A stretch of 64,000 bases of DNA, from NCBI GenBank assembly GCA_900472925.1, contig UCJU01000002.1:239017-303016 (forward strand), read 5' to 3'. The notes under the pieces are model-generated. The model searched no databases. It was not told where the DNA came from and worked only from the letters and a program-made list of their open reading frames with translations. The DNA is from Hyphomicrobiales bacterium (GTDB taxonomy: Bacteria; Pseudomonadota; Alphaproteobacteria; Rhizobiales; Rhizobiaceae). Position numbers and translations under genes: made by a program. This document shows, piece after piece, positions 8,465 to 18,283 of this stretch (the first letter of the stretch is position 1; every line of letters begins with the position of its first letter).

Positions 8465-10270
8465 TCATTTTTGAAGAGACTGGACGTAGCCGCGCCAGCC
8501 GCCGAGGTGAGTGATGTCCTGCGCACCCCTTACGGCATACGCTTCGCACAGGAAGCCGGAGACGTGGGCGCCATCATCCAGTGTAACCTTGCCAATACCG
8601 AGGGGGACCGGAATATTCTGGACGAAACGACCGAATGCACCGGGCGTGATTTTCCATACCTCGACCTCAAGCCCCGCGCCTGCAAAACCGGGCTCTCTGA
8701 TAAGGCCCGGCTTGGGTGGTGTGGTGTTGGGAAGCACGAACAGGCGATAGTCGCCCGCCGTGCGGCATGTCTTGACAAGACCGCCACCGGGGCCGGTCAA
8801 TTCGTGGTTTAGCGGCATGCCGGACAGATGTGCGCCCACCACCACGATCTGCACGAGACCGTCGTCCGATACGGCCACACGGGAGGCTTCGGGATGCGCG
8901 GCATTTCTATCCTTGCCCATACCGCAGGGTACCGCGCGATGAAGTGCATCGGCAAAGGACGCAAGCGCGGCATCTGAGAAGGAGGGGCCGAACAGTGTGA
9001 CACCCGATGGAAGATGATCATCGGCATCGAAACCACCAGGCACGGCAATGGCTGCGTAACCGAACAGATTGGCAAAATTGGTGTATCGCCCGAAGTGTCC
9101 ATTTTTTGCGATAGGGTCAGCCAGCATCGCTTCCACAGTGTAGGTGGTCGGCGATGTCGGCAGCATCAGCATATCGACCTTTGCCCATTCCTTCAGTGTC
9201 TGCTGCCGCAAGGCTTCCAGCCGATAGAGACCTTCGAAGGCATCCACGGCGCTATATGCCTCTGCACCGGCTATAATGCTGCGCACGGTCGGATCGAAAT
9301 CCTCGCTGTTTGTCGTGAAGAAATCCTTCACAGCCGCCAGCCGCTCCGCCACCCATGGTCCGTTGTAAAGCAGTTCGGCGGCTTGCCGGAAAGGTGCGTA
9401 GTCAAATTCCACGATCTGCGCACCCAGCGCCCTGGCCCGTTCGATGGAGGCGTCATACAGTGCTTCATAGCCGATATTGCCATAGAACTCGCGTTCACAA
9501 TGGGCGAGGACGCCGATCCTCAATCCAGATGTCGGAAGCGTGATCGGTTTGGCCGTCTTCGAAAACGGGTCGGCGGCATCATACCCTTCCATGACCTTGC
9601 GGACTGCCACACCATCTCCCACAGTTCCGGCAAATACGGTGACCACATCGACGGAGCGGCAGGCGGGAACGACGCCGACATTCGGCACCAGCCCCGGTGT
9701 CGGCTTGATGCCGACGAGATTGTTGAAGGCTGCTGGGACACGGCCTGACCCCGCCGTATCCGTACCCAGCGCAAAGCTGGCGAGACCGGAGGCGACAGCC
9801 ACAGCGGAACCGGACGATGATCCGCCCGAAACATAGGCTTTGTCGAATACCGAACGAGGCGCGCCATGGGGTGAGCGTGTGCCGTTCAAACCGGTGGCAA
9901 ATTGGTCGAGGTTCGTCTTGCCGATGACGAGCGCCCCGGCCGCCTTCAACCGTGCAACCACTGTCGCATCTTTTTCCGGATGATACGCGAAGGCCGGGCA
10001 CGCCGCAGTCGTCGGCAAACCGGCAACGTCGATATTGTCCTTCACCGCAAATGGCACGCCCCAAAGCGGCAGGCTATTGGCGGAAGGTGCGCGGGCCATC
10101 AGTTCCCGCGCGGCGGCACGCAACGCGTCCGCAGGTGTTTTAGTAATGAAGATGGCTGGATCATCGCACGCGTCGATACGGGCCAGCACCTCCTCTACCA
10201 GATCCAGTGGCGAAAGGCCGTCGGCATAGGCCTTTCTCAGTGAAGCGAGATCGAGAAACATGGGTAGCAT
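8465..10270 (-). CDS. atzF: Allophanate hydrolase (guanidine/urea assimilation)
   Basis: A 601-aa amidase-signature enzyme with the C-terminal domain typical of stand-alone allophanate hydrolase (DUR1 half of yeast urea amidolyase). The catalytic triad is readable: Lys77 in PFAVKDNIDVAGLPT, cis-Ser near 152 in VSGGSSSGSA, and nucleophile Ser175 in DTAGSGRVPA. It hydrolyses allophanate to two CO2 and two NH3 in the cytoplasm. Its ATG overlaps the stop of the upstream carboxylase (ATGA). It is the last gene of the guanidine operon. An alternative start at 10261 exists. The C-terminal domain (about 470-601) has the GMPLNHELTGPGG-like start common in this family. Confidence 0.94.
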   Translation of the reverse strand: MLPMFLDLASLRKAYADGLSPLDLVEEVLARIDACDDPAIFITKTPADALRAAARELMARAPSANSLPLWGVPFAVKDNIDVAGLPTTAACPAFAYHPEKDATVVARLKAAGALVIGKTNLDQFATGLNGTRSPHGAPRSVFDKAYVSGGSSSGSAVAVASGLASFALGTDTAGSGRVPAAFNNLVGIKPTPGLVPNVGVVPACRSVDVVTVFAGTVGDGVAVRKVMEGYDAADPFSKTAKPITLPTSGLRIGVLAHCEREFYGNIGYEALYDASIERARALGAQIVEFDYAPFRQAAELLYNGPWVAERLAAVKDFFTTNSEDFDPTVRSIIAGAEAYSAVDAFEGLYRLEALRQQTLKEWAKVDMLMLPTSPTTYTVEAMLADPIAKNGHFGRYTNFANLFGYAAIAVPGGFDADDHLPSGVTLFGPSFSDAALASFADALHRAVPCGMGKDRNAAHPEASRVAVSDDGLVQIVVVGAHLSGMPLNHELTGPGGGLVKTCRTAGDYRLFVLPNTTPPKPGLIREPGFAGAGLEVEVWKITPGAFGRFVQNIPVPLGIGKVTLDDGAHVSGFLCEAYAVRGAQDITHLGGWRGYVQSLQK

Positions 10271-13200
10271 CAGATAGTCTCCAGAACGACGAGGACATCG
10301 CCCGCCTTGACATTACGGCCTGGTCCTGCGCGAAGCTCGCGGACGCGGCCCGGCGCATGGGCGGTGACGTTGATTTCCATTTTCATGGATTCGATGATGG
10401 CCAGCGTCTCGCCGGCCTCAACCTTCTGGCCTTGCTCGACCAGCACCTTCCAGACATTGCCTGGCACGGCACTTTCAACGCCGAAGCAGCCTTGCGCAAT
10501 ATCACCGCCAGCGCCGACGCTTGCGCCTTCATCGGGGATAAAACTGTCCAGGCCCTGCTCTTTCCACCGCTGACGCTCGGCTTCGAACGCCGACTGTTGC
10601 CCCGCCTTGAAAGCTCCGATACCGGAGGCGTTTTTCACGAGATCGGCCTCGTAGTCCGCATAGGAAAACTCACCCTCCTCGATGCGGATGGGATAGCCCC
10701 CATGAGGAAAGGCAGCACGTGCCTCGGTCAGTTCCGCATGCGAAACGGGGAAGAACCGCACCTGATCGAAAAAGTCGAGCAGCCACGGTTTGTCTTGGGT
10801 AAAGACGGGCGTTTGTCGCCAGGTGTTCCACATTTGGATGGTGCGGCCGAAAAGCTGGTAACCGCCTGGCCCCTCCATGCCGTAGATGCACATGTAAGCA
10901 CCGCCGATGCCGACTGCGTTTTCCGGTGTCCATGTGCGGGCCGGATTATACTTGGTCGTGACGAGACGATGGCGCGGATCGAGTGGCGTCGCCACAGGGG
11001 CGCCGAGATAGACATCACCCAGTCCCATGACCAGATAGGAGGCATCGAAGATGGTTTCTTTCACCGCCTGCTCATCGGCGAGACCGTTAATGCGGCGGAT
11101 GAACTCGATGTTGGACGGGCACCAAGGGGCATTGGGGCGCACCAGCTCCTGATACTTGCGCATGGCAAGCTCAGCGTCCGGGTCGTTCCAGGACAGCGGC
11201 AACCACACGGTCCGGCTCGGCACCTTCACAGATTGCACCGAGGGCATGCCGTCCTCTATGTCGGACAGCAATCCGAGCAACCGCGTGCGGGCAAGGCTCG
11301 ATCCGTCATAATGGATCTGCAAGGATCGAATGCCGGGCGTGAGATCGATCACACCGGGTAGTTTGGCTTCGCTGACGGCCTGCATCAACAGATGCGCGCG
11401 CAACCTCAAGCCAACATCGAGCTGCATCGAACCATATTCGACCAACAGATTGTCATCACCCTGACGACGATAGGTAACCGGGACCTCGGCATGGTCACGT
11501 CGCGCAAGAACGGGTGAACCGGCGTCTTCCGCTATACGCTTGACGACTGGCCCGGCAATAGGGTCCTGCGCACGGGCCACCGGGTGGAAGCGTATTGTGT
11601 CACCGGGCTTGAACTGGCCCATCTTCCACTGCTCATCGGCGGCAATCACGGCCGGGCAGACGAAGCCGCCCAGCGATGGACCATCGGGGCCAAGAATGAT
11701 CGGCATATCGCCGGTGAAATCGATGGAACCGATGGCGTAGGCATTGTCATGCAGGTTGGATGGGTGAAGCCCGGCCTCGCCGCCATCCGTGCGCGCCCAT
11801 TTCGGCGCCGGGCCGATGAGGCGAACGCCGGTGCGGGCCGAATTGAAATGCACCTCGTAATCTGTCGAAAACAGCGTCTCGATATCATCCTCAAGGAAAA
11901 AATCGGGCGCGCCATGTGGGCCATAGACGACGCCGACCGACCACGCGCGGGTCAGGTCCACAGGCTCCACCGCCGGTTTCACAGCTGTTTGCACCGCTTT
12001 GGCAAGACGTAGCACCTGGCCTGCGCGCAACGGCCCCGTCGCGTTGCCACCGAATTGACCCAGCCCGAATGTCGCGCGCGAACCGAGCACGACAGGCGCA
12101 TCAAAACCGCCTGAAACGGCAAGATAGGCCCTCTGCCCCGCGCCTTTGATCTGCCCGATCGCGAGCGTCTGTCCCGCGCGAATGCGATGGGCCGCGTTGT
12201 GGGCCACCGGCTCGCCATCCACCGTCATCGGCATGTCAGCGCCCGCCAGCGCTACGGTGGCGTCGGTGAAGAATTTCAGCATAGGTCCTGAAACGGTAAG
12301 CTCCAGCGCTGCGGTGTGATCATGGTTGCCGACGAGGCGGTTGGCGTGGCGAAACGAGCGCTCGTCCATCGGGCCGCTCGGCGGGACACCGACATGCCAA
12401 AGGCCGAGACGGCCCGGAAGTTCCTGAAGGCTCGATTGCGCGCCCGATGAAATCACCTCCACCACATCGGGAACGAACGCGAAATCTTTCAGCGCGGTCG
12501 TTGCCACATCACCGCTCACAAACAGGTCGGATCCGGCAATGGCATTGAGATAATCGAGGTTGGTTTCGATACCGGAAATCGAGGTTTCAGACAGCGCTGT
12601 TTTCAGTGCGTTGATCGCATCCTGTCGCGTGTCGCCGGTGACGATGATCTTGGCGAGCATCGGATCGTAGAACGGCGTGACCTCGGTCCCGGTTTCGATC
12701 CAGCCATCCACCCGCACATCCGCTGGAAAGACGACCTGCGTCAACAGTCCCGCGCTTGGGCGAAAATCGGCATGCGGCATTTCCGCATAAACGCGCGCCT
12801 CGATTGCCGCGCCTCTCGGCGTCAGATTGTCTTTGCCGGTCAGAACATCCTCACCAGCAGCCTGACGGATCATCCATTCCACCAGATCGATGCCGAAAAC
12901 TGCTTCGGTAACGGGGTGTTCCACCTGCAAGCGGGTGTTGACCTCAAGGAAGTAGAACGCCTGACGTGCAGGATCGAAAATGAACTCGACGGTACCTGCG
13001 GATTGGTATTTTACCTGCTCGCCCAAAGCCACGGCGGCCGCATGCAGCTTTTGCCGCATGGTATCAGACAGCCCCGGTGCCGGGGTCTCTTCGATGACCT
13101 TCTGATTTCGTCTTTGCAACGAGCAATCGCGTTCGCCCAGCGCGATGACCCTGCCCTCGCCATCTCCAAATATCTGCACTTCGACATGACGCGCCTTGGC

Positions 13201-13806
13201 GACGAAACGTTCAAGATAAACGCGGGCATCGCCAAAGCTTGCCTTTGCCGTGCGCTGGACGCTCTCGAACGCTGCTTTCAAGGCCGCGGCGTCATCACAC
13301 AGCTGCATGCCGATCCCACCGCCGCCGGCTGTGGATTTCAGCATGACCGGATAACCAACGTTGTCAGCGGCAAGCAGCGCCTCGTCAACCGAAGCAAGCA
13401 GGTCCGAGCCTGGCAGAAGCGGAACGCCGCTCTTTTTTGCCAGCGCCCGTGCCGTGTGCTTCAGACCAAAATCGGCGATATTCTCGGGCTTTGGTCCTAT
13501 CAAGACAATGCCTTCGGCTTTGAGCCTTTCAGCAAAGCCGATGTTCTCAGACAGAAAACCGTAACCGGGATGCACCGCCTCAGCCCCGGTTGCCTTGCAG
13601 GCCGCTATGACAGCATCAACATTCAGATAGCTTTCCGCAGCCGGTGCGGGACCGAGACGATAGGCCTCGTCAGCCATCACGGTCGCTCTGGCAAAGCGGT
13701 CGGCATCGGAATAGACGGCAACAGAGGCGATACCCATACGCCGCAACGTACGAATGACGCGAACCGCGATTTCACCGCGATTGGCGATCAGAACCTTTTT
13801 GAACAT
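10270..13806 (-). CDS. uca: Biotin-dependent urea carboxylase-family enzyme, probably guanidine carboxylase
   Basis: An 1178-aa multidomain enzyme. Residues 1-450 are biotin carboxylase ([20 protein letters not shown] at the start, ATP-grasp segment SGGGIG-like [25 protein letters not shown]). Next come the KipA/KipI-like AHS2 and AHS1 halves of the carboxyltransferase domain (about 460-1050). A C-terminal biotinyl domain carries [10 protein letters not shown] with biotin-accepting Lys1142. The family is annotated urea carboxylase, but in operons with DUF1989 proteins and a guanidine-I riboswitch, as here, the characterised members prefer guanidine and make carboxyguanidine. It overlaps the allophanate hydrolase gene by 1 bp and lies 4 bp after the DUF1989 gene. 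Enzyme class is near certain; guanidine preference is inferred from context. Confidence 0.93.
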   Translation of the reverse strand: MFKKVLIANRGEIAVRVIRTLRRMGIASVAVYSDADRFARATVMADEAYRLGPAPAAESYLNVDAVIAACKATGAEAVHPGYGFLSENIGFAERLKAEGIVLIGPKPENIADFGLKHTARALAKKSGVPLLPGSDLLASVDEALLAADNVGYPVMLKSTAGGGGIGMQLCDDAAALKAAFESVQRTAKASFGDARVYLERFVAKARHVEVQIFGDGEGRVIALGERDCSLQRRNQKVIEETPAPGLSDTMRQKLHAAAVALGEQVKYQSAGTVEFIFDPARQAFYFLEVNTRLQVEHPVTEAVFGIDLVEWMIRQAAGEDVLTGKDNLTPRGAAIEARVYAEMPHADFRPSAGLLTQVVFPADVRVDGWIETGTEVTPFYDPMLAKIIVTGDTRQDAINALKTALSETSISGIETNLDYLNAIAGSDLFVSGDVATTALKDFAFVPDVVEVISSGAQSSLQELPGRLGLWHVGVPPSGPMDERSFRHANRLVGNHDHTAALELTVSGPMLKFFTDATVALAGADMPMTVDGEPVAHNAAHRIRAGQTLAIGQIKGAGQRAYLAVSGGFDAPVVLGSRATFGLGQFGGNATGPLRAGQVLRLAKAVQTAVKPAVEPVDLTRAWSVGVVYGPHGAPDFFLEDDIETLFSTDYEVHFNSARTGVRLIGPAPKWARTDGGEAGLHPSNLHDNAYAIGSIDFTGDMPIILGPDGPSLGGFVCPAVIAADEQWKMGQFKPGDTIRFHPVARAQDPIAGPVVKRIAEDAGSPVLARRDHAEVPVTYRRQGDDNLLVEYGSMQLDVGLRLRAHLLMQAVSEAKLPGVIDLTPGIRSLQIHYDGSSLARTRLLGLLSDIEDGMPSVQSVKVPSRTVWLPLSWNDPDAELAMRKYQELVRPNAPWCPSNIEFIRRINGLADEQAVKETIFDASYLVMGLGDVYLGAPVATPLDPRHRLVTTKYNPARTWTPENAVGIGGAYMCIYGMEGPGGYQLFGRTIQMWNTWRQTPVFTQDKPWLLDFFDQVRFFPVSHAELTEARAAFPHGGYPIRIEEGEFSYADYEADLVKNASGIGAFKAGQQSAFEAERQRWKEQGLDSFIPDEGASVGAGGDIAQGCFGVESAVPGNVWKVLVEQGQKVEAGETLAIIESMKMEINVTAHAPGRVRELRAGPGRNVKAGDVLVVLETI

Positions 13807-13810
13807 GTGA

Positions 13811-14461
13811 TCAAGCCTCCCCGTCCCACACCAGAACGCGGATCGGCGTCGGGTCGAAACCGTTGCAGGGATTGTTGATCTGCGGGCAATTGGAAATCAC
13901 GAGCAGCACGTCCATCTCGGCCTCAAGCTCTACGTAGTCGCCGGGCGACGAGATGCCATCGACGATGGTCATTCCGCCGTTGGGCGAGATCGGAACATTC
14001 ATGAAGAAGTTGATGTTGGCGGGGATATCGCGCTTGCCCATGCCGTATTTTGCCACCTCAGCCACGAAGTTGTCGCGGCAGGCATGGAGATATTTCGTGC
14101 CGTGACCGAAGCGCACCGTGTTGCTTTCGCAGGAGCAGGCACCCGCAGAGGTGTCGTGCCGTCCGCAGCTGTCAGCCGTCATGCGCAGCATGACCCTGCC
14201 TTCGTTCGACATGACCTTCGTACCGGCGGAGATGTAGGCGGCATTTTGTTCGCGCACCGTATCCTGGCTGGAATAGCGCTCCGAATAATCCTCGGCGTTA
14301 TAAAACAGTGTATCGATGGCTTGCTGGCCGTAGCTGTCTTCGATGCGGACCGTCTGGCCCTTGAGAATGACGGTCGAGAACGGCTTTTCGGCCGCGATGT
14401 AATGGTCCTGCACCGTATTTTCGAGCGTGCGCAACGGAGAGGTCTGGATGAAATTCGTCAT
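13811..14461 (-). CDS. DUF1989 protein, urea carboxylase-associated protein 1 (carboxyguanidine deiminase subunit)
   Basis: A 216-aa DUF1989 protein from the ATG at 14461, which has AGGGGAG about 8 nt upstream. An in-frame upstream ATG at 14557 would overlap the preceding gene and is disfavoured. The Cys/His-rich block [18 protein letters not shown] near residue 85, plus a C-terminal [11 protein letters not shown], are candidate metal/catalytic residues. In guanidine operons the paired DUF1989 proteins form heteromeric carboxyguanidine deiminase (CgdAB), converting carboxyguanidine to allophanate. I do not assign which of the two here is CgdA or CgdB. It sits between its paralogue and the carboxylase gene, 4-16 bp apart, so it is in the same operon. 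Confidence 0.88.
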   Translation of the reverse strand: MTNFIQTSPLRTLENTVQDHYIAAEKPFSTVILKGQTVRIEDSYGQQAIDTLFYNAEDYSERYSSQDTVREQNAAYISAGTKVMSNEGRVMLRMTADSCGRHDTSAGACSCESNTVRFGHGTKYLHACRDNFVAEVAKYGMGKRDIPANINFFMNVPISPNGGMTIVDGISSPGDYVELEAEMDVLLVISNCPQINNPCNGFDPTPIRVLVWDGEA

Positions 14462-14477
14462 GATCGGTCTCCCCTGC

Positions 14478-15293
14478 TCAAAGTTCTGCGGCTGCATTGT
14501 TTTCAAAACCCCGGATCGCCTCGGCGCTGGCCGTGCGGCACAGATCATCGGCGGCAACGGACGTTGCGGCGATGCGGGTTATCGTCACCGGGTTGGGCGC
14601 ATATTCGGGGTTCGGATCGAGCGGGTGCGGGCAATTTGAAAAACCGACGACCATGTCCATTTCTGCGCGCAGCTCCACGTAATCGGCACCGTTCAGTAGC
14701 GCAGCGTTCCAGAAGAAACGCCCTTCGGCATCCACACGCACCGGCGCAAACAAGGTCCAGGCTGGGTGAATATCGCGCCTGTCGAGGCCGATTTTCATGG
14801 CGAGTTTGACGAAGTTGTCGCGGGTGTCGCGCAACTGTTGGCCCTGATAGCGGGCATTGGTTGCGGCGTTGGAACCGCCGACGAGGCAATCATGTGCGCC
14901 AGAGGAATCTTCGGTAATCGAGAACATGACCCGACCCATGTCGGAAAAGATAACGCGGCCTTTGGAAAGCCCCGTCGTCCATTGCATCTTCACCGTATCA
15001 GGCAGGTTCATGCGCTCCGAGGTGTCGCTACCCGCCCATGCAACGACTGCCACAGACGAAAAGCCGTGCGTGAGGCTGATACGCAGCACTTCATCGCGTT
15101 TGATCTTCGTGGACCAGTACCAGCCACCGGGAATGACTTCACGGTGAATGACACTGGCTTCATCGACCGGAATTTCGGGGAAATCGCTGAACCCAGGCAA
15201 GGCCTTGGGCGCGAAATTCAGCCCCTTCTTCTGGTGTTCTTCGTAGCGCGCACGGTTGGCGGCAATGTCTTCGGGCGAACGTCTTAGGTGCAT
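14478..15293 (-). CDS. DUF1989 protein, urea carboxylase-associated protein 2 (carboxyguanidine deiminase subunit)
   Basis: A 271-aa DUF1989 protein starting at the ATG at 15293 (GGAG about 7 nt upstream). An in-frame ATG at 15389 would lengthen it by 32 residues and overlap the ATPase gene, and is less likely. Paralogue of the next gene, but the conserved block is DSSGAHDCLVGGSNAATN, lacking two of the three Cys in the partner. This may mean only one subunit carries a full metal site. A conserved C-terminal NCPHPLDPNPEYAPNP follows. Expected role: second subunit of carboxyguanidine deiminase, acting between the carboxylase and allophanate hydrolase. Confidence 0.86.
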   Translation of the reverse strand: MHLRRSPEDIAANRARYEEHQKKGLNFAPKALPGFSDFPEIPVDEASVIHREVIPGGWYWSTKIKRDEVLRISLTHGFSSVAVVAWAGSDTSERMNLPDTVKMQWTTGLSKGRVIFSDMGRVMFSITEDSSGAHDCLVGGSNAATNARYQGQQLRDTRDNFVKLAMKIGLDRRDIHPAWTLFAPVRVDAEGRFFWNAALLNGADYVELRAEMDMVVGFSNCPHPLDPNPEYAPNPVTITRIAATSVAADDLCRTASAEAIRGFENNAAAEL

Positions 15294-15378
15294 GAGCCTG
15301 CTCCATGGGTTGAGTTCGGGTCGTCCCGATTGTTTTGTGCCCATGATGCCGGGTCGTCCCGGCGGGCGTTCAAAGCTG

Positions 15379-16122
15379 TCAGTCGGCACTTCCTGCGCGG
15401 CGCGTCGGCCAGATGGGAAGGTCTCGGGTAATCATCGCGCCGTAGCGCATTTTCTCTTCCGGCCGGTCGCGCGGTCGCTCGAACGCGACCACCCGCGTGG
15501 CCAGCGTAAAGGCCTCGCGCATGTCATGGGTCACCATGACCACCGTCATTGGCGTCTCGTTCCACAAACGCTTCATCAACTGGTGGATTTCGGCGCGAAT
15601 GCCGGGATCAAGCGCGCCGAAAGGTTCATCCAGCAACAGCACCTTGGGCCGCATCAGCAAGGCCTGCGCCAGGGCCAGACGCTGCTGCATGCCGCCGGAA
15701 AGCTGTGCCGGATATTTGTTCTCGGTGCCTTCGAGGCCGACATCAGCAATCATCGCACGGGCATCCTCAATGGCCGCACGACGTGCGGAACCGAAAAGTT
15801 TGCCTGCGAAAGGGGCTGCCGTAAGCTCCCTGCCGATCAGGACATTGCCGAGGACAGTCAGGTGCGGAAACACCGAGTAACGCTGGAACACGACGCCCCG
15901 GTCGGCACCCGGTTCCGGCGACAAGGGTTGGCCATCCATGAGGATGGTGCCTCGTGTGGGGCGCTCCTGCCCGAGGATCATGCGCAGGAATGTGGTCTTG
16001 CCACAGCCAGACGGCCCCACCAACGCGATGAAAGCACGAGGCTCGATCTCGAGCGAAATGTTTTCCAGAACGATCTGGTCGCCATATTCCTTCCAGACAT
16101 TGTCGATTCTGATCGCGCTCAT
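15379..16122 (-). CDS. ABC transporter ATPase, NitT/TauT type (guanidine-operon importer)
   Basis: A 247-aa ATPase from ATG 16122, which overlaps the permease stop as ATGA. Walker A is GPSGCGKTTF (near 38-47), signature LSGGMQQRLALAQALL, Walker B KVLLLDEPFGALDP, and the H-loop is in VVMVTHDMREA. It powers uptake through the upstream permease. The reading frame stays open upstream to 16725 inside the permease gene, but that extension is an out-of-frame artefact. Its operon position, between the permease and DUF1989 genes, is typical of 'urea carboxylase-related' ABC systems now linked to guanidine. Confidence 0.92.
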   Translation of the reverse strand: MSAIRIDNVWKEYGDQIVLENISLEIEPRAFIALVGPSGCGKTTFLRMILGQERPTRGTILMDGQPLSPEPGADRGVVFQRYSVFPHLTVLGNVLIGRELTAAPFAGKLFGSARRAAIEDARAMIADVGLEGTENKYPAQLSGGMQQRLALAQALLMRPKVLLLDEPFGALDPGIRAEIHQLMKRLWNETPMTVVMVTHDMREAFTLATRVVAFERPRDRPEEKMRYGAMITRDLPIWPTRRAGSAD

Positions 16123-16937
16123 GCGTTCGTCTCCGTTGCCGACCAAGGGAAGACTGCAAGCCGCAGACGCTCCAGCAGCCAGTCGGTCAAAACGGCGATG
16201 AGCGTTATCCAGACGACGTAGGGAAAGATCACATCCATCGCCAGATACCGGCGAACGAGGAAAATGCGATAGCCAAGTCCGGCATCCGCCGAGATGGCTT
16301 CCGCCGCAATCAGAAACAGCCATGCCGGACCGATCTGCAAACGTATGCAGGTGATGAGGCGCGGCAGCACCTGCGGAAGAACGACGCGAAGCGCGATCTG
16401 CCAGGAATTTCCGCCCAGGGTTTCGGCTTTTATGATCTGCTCGCGCGGCAACTCCAGCGCCCGCAGCGCCAGATCGCGAATCATGACCGGCGTAACACCG
16501 ATGACGATCAAAGCAACTTTCGATACCTCTCCCAAACCCAATGCAATAAACAGAATGGGCAGCAAGGCCAGCGGCGGCACCATGGAAATGGCGCCGACGA
16601 ATGGAGACAGCAGCGAGCGCGCATAGGGCAGCATGCCGATCAACATGCCGATGGCCAGCGCTATCGCGGTTGCGATGCCAAGGCCCGAAAACAGGCGGAC
16701 AAGACTGGCAAGCGTATCCGTCCACAAAACGATATCGCCGGTGCGGGCATCCGGCACGAAGGCCATGCGGTTTATGGCGTCTGCGAAGCCGCTGAGGCCC
16801 GGTAGCAGCTTGTCATTGGCGTTTTCTGCAAGTCGTATCGCCGAGCCGACGGTGTAGGCAATGAGAACTGCGGCAAACGGCAAAGCTGCAAGGGCAAGGC
16901 GCCCTCCGCTTGAAGGCCGTGTGTTGATCCAGCGCAT
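16119..16937 (-). CDS. ABC transporter permease, NitT/TauT type (guanidine-operon importer)
   Basis: A 272-aa membrane protein of the BPD_transp_1 superfamily with about six hydrophobic segments (for example LALAALPFAAVLIAYTVGSA near the N-terminus and ISMVPPLALLPILFIALGLG in the middle). The EAA loop is readable as LPREQIIKAETLGGNSWQIALRVVLPQVLP, which docks the ATPase. It forms the inner-membrane channel of the importer, probably as a homodimer since no second permease is present. The downstream ATPase overlaps its stop codon; the substrate-binding protein gene lies about 80 bp upstream. Confidence 0.9.
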   Translation of the reverse strand: MRWINTRPSSGGRLALAALPFAAVLIAYTVGSAIRLAENANDKLLPGLSGFADAINRMAFVPDARTGDIVLWTDTLASLVRLFSGLGIATAIALAIGMLIGMLPYARSLLSPFVGAISMVPPLALLPILFIALGLGEVSKVALIVIGVTPVMIRDLALRALELPREQIIKAETLGGNSWQIALRVVLPQVLPRLITCIRLQIGPAWLFLIAAEAISADAGLGYRIFLVRRYLAMDVIFPYVVWITLIAVLTDWLLERLRLAVFPWSATETNA

Positions 16938-17015
16938 GGAAAAGCTCCTGATTGAGGCTTTATCATGAGGCCGGGCGCATATCGCCCGGTCGCGAGGTAT
17001 CTGACGTGGAGTGCT

Positions 17016-18089
17016 TTACAGCGCGCCCTTGGCGGCTGCGTCCATATAGTCCGTGGTGAAGCGGAACTTGATGTTGTCCTTGTCGCCATGAACGGAACCA
17101 TCAGGGAAGGCTATGCCGATGACATCTGCGGATGGCGCGCCGTTGCCCAGAAGGTCTTTCTCGAACAGGAAGGTGCGGACCAGATCCATGGTCTTGGGCA
17201 GGTTGGGAGACGTGGTGAAGGCGACCGCGTCTGCGGCTTTATCGAAAAGCTTCGTTGCCGCCATCTGCGCTTCGAAACCGGCAAGGTCGGTTCCCGATGC
17301 CTTGCCCATCGTCTCGCGGGCAGTTTTGCCCTCTGCGCTATCTGCGGTCATCACCTTCATCGTATCGTACCAGATGCCTGCAAGCGCCTTGCCGAAATCC
17401 GGGTTGTCCTTCAGGACATCGGTATTTGCGGCCATCAGATCGATAATTTCGCCAGGTATCTGCGCGCTATCGAATACCTTTTTGGCCGATGGCGTTTCCA
17501 TGATCGTCGAGACCAGCGGGTTCCAGGTAACAACCGCTGAAACGTCCGGCGTCTGGAATGCCGCGACCATATCGGCGTCCGAGGTGTTGACGACCTTCAC
17601 GTCACGCTCGGTAGAACCGATGCTTTCCAGCGCTCGGGCGAGGAGATAATGCGAAACGGAAAACTCGACCAGATTGACGTTCTGGCCCTTGATATCGGCA
17701 AGGCTCGTCTTGTCTTTGAGGATGACGGCATCATTGCCATTGGAGAAATCACCGACGATGACAGCAGTCGTATCGACACCGCCAGCGGCAGGAATGGACA
17801 AGCCGTCCATATTGGTCAGCGTTACCGCGTCATAAGCGCCTGCCGTATACTGGTTCATGGATTCCACGTAGTCGTTGAACTGCGTGACCTCGATGTTGAT
17901 ACCGTATTTGTCTGCCCATTTCTTGACGATGCCGTGATCGTTGGCATAGCCCCATGGCATCCAGCCGACATAGATGGACCATGCGACCTTGAAATCCTTC
18001 TTTGGCGCAGCCTCTGAGGCAAAGGCGCTGGAGAGCGCCAGTGATGCTGCAAGTGCGGTGATGGAGATGATCTTTTTGACTGTTTGCAT
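17016..18089 (-). CDS. Periplasmic substrate-binding protein of the guanidine-operon ABC importer
   Basis: A 357-aa NitT/TauT-type solute-binding protein. The start at 18089 is preferred over 18128 because AGGGGA lies 6 nt upstream and it exposes a clean signal peptide (KKIISITALAASLALSSAFA, cleavage near residue 22-24). The mature part starts AAPKKDFKVAWSIYVGWMPW. First gene of the operon, immediately behind the guanidine-I riboswitch, so it should be the most guanidine-responsive product. Ligand is probably guanidine or a guanidino compound; this is inferred from the riboswitch, not from binding residues. Confidence 0.9.
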   Translation of the reverse strand: MQTVKKIISITALAASLALSSAFASEAAPKKDFKVAWSIYVGWMPWGYANDHGIVKKWADKYGINIEVTQFNDYVESMNQYTAGAYDAVTLTNMDGLSIPAAGGVDTTAVIVGDFSNGNDAVILKDKTSLADIKGQNVNLVEFSVSHYLLARALESIGSTERDVKVVNTSDADMVAAFQTPDVSAVVTWNPLVSTIMETPSAKKVFDSAQIPGEIIDLMAANTDVLKDNPDFGKALAGIWYDTMKVMTADSAEGKTARETMGKASGTDLAGFEAQMAATKLFDKAADAVAFTTSPNLPKTMDLVRTFLFEKDLLGNGAPSADVIGIAFPDGSVHGDKDNIKFRFTTDYMDAAAKGAL

Positions 18090-18112
18090 GGTATTCCCCT
18101 TTGCTTTTCTAC

Positions 18113-18148
18113 AAAAAGGGATCGGCACGAACCAACGCAGCCAATCCC
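18113..18148 (-). terminator. Intrinsic terminator in the riboswitch expression platform
   Basis: On the minus strand GGGATTGGC (18148-18140) can pair with GCCGATCCC (18126-18118), a 9-bp stem with one G-U pair and a 13-nt loop, followed at once by TTTTTG (18117 downward). It lies between the guanidine-I aptamer and the first gene, the expected place for a riboswitch-controlled terminator. A competing small hairpin AGCCAA-GGGA-TTGGCT uses part of the 5' arm and could act in antitermination. Confidence 0.75.
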
Positions 18149-18154
18149 TTGGCT

Positions 18155-18262
18155 AACGAGGTCTCCCGGGCTTTTGTCCCGCCGTGCATCCGGGCGGGAT
18201 TTCTCCCCACCCAGTGGCTGCTCTCGGACCAGTCACGCACAATGCGCCGGAACCCTAGCGGC
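18155..18262 (-). promoter_or_regulatory. Guanidine-I (ykkC) riboswitch aptamer
   Basis: The minus strand carries the hallmark conserved segments in the correct order: CTAGGGTTCCGGCG (18258-18245), GTGACTGGTCCGAGAG, then ACGGCGGGACAAAAGCCCGG and GGAGA ending near 18158. These match the guanidine-I consensus closely. The class senses free guanidine and normally switches genes on. It precedes the transporter, DUF1989, carboxylase and allophanate hydrolase operon, which it should control. Confidence 0.95.
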
Positions 18263-18283
18263 CAACTCTGATGTACTGGTAAA

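Noticed and set aside
10207-11361. Open frame of 384 codons on the plus strand
   Set aside because: Antisense to the carboxylase gene; low-complexity Arg/His/Ala-rich product typical of shadow frames.
15379-16725. Extended 448-codon frame for the guanidine-operon ATPase
   Set aside because: The extra N-terminal part is an out-of-frame reading of the permease gene; the ATPase starts at 16122 in an ATGA overlap.
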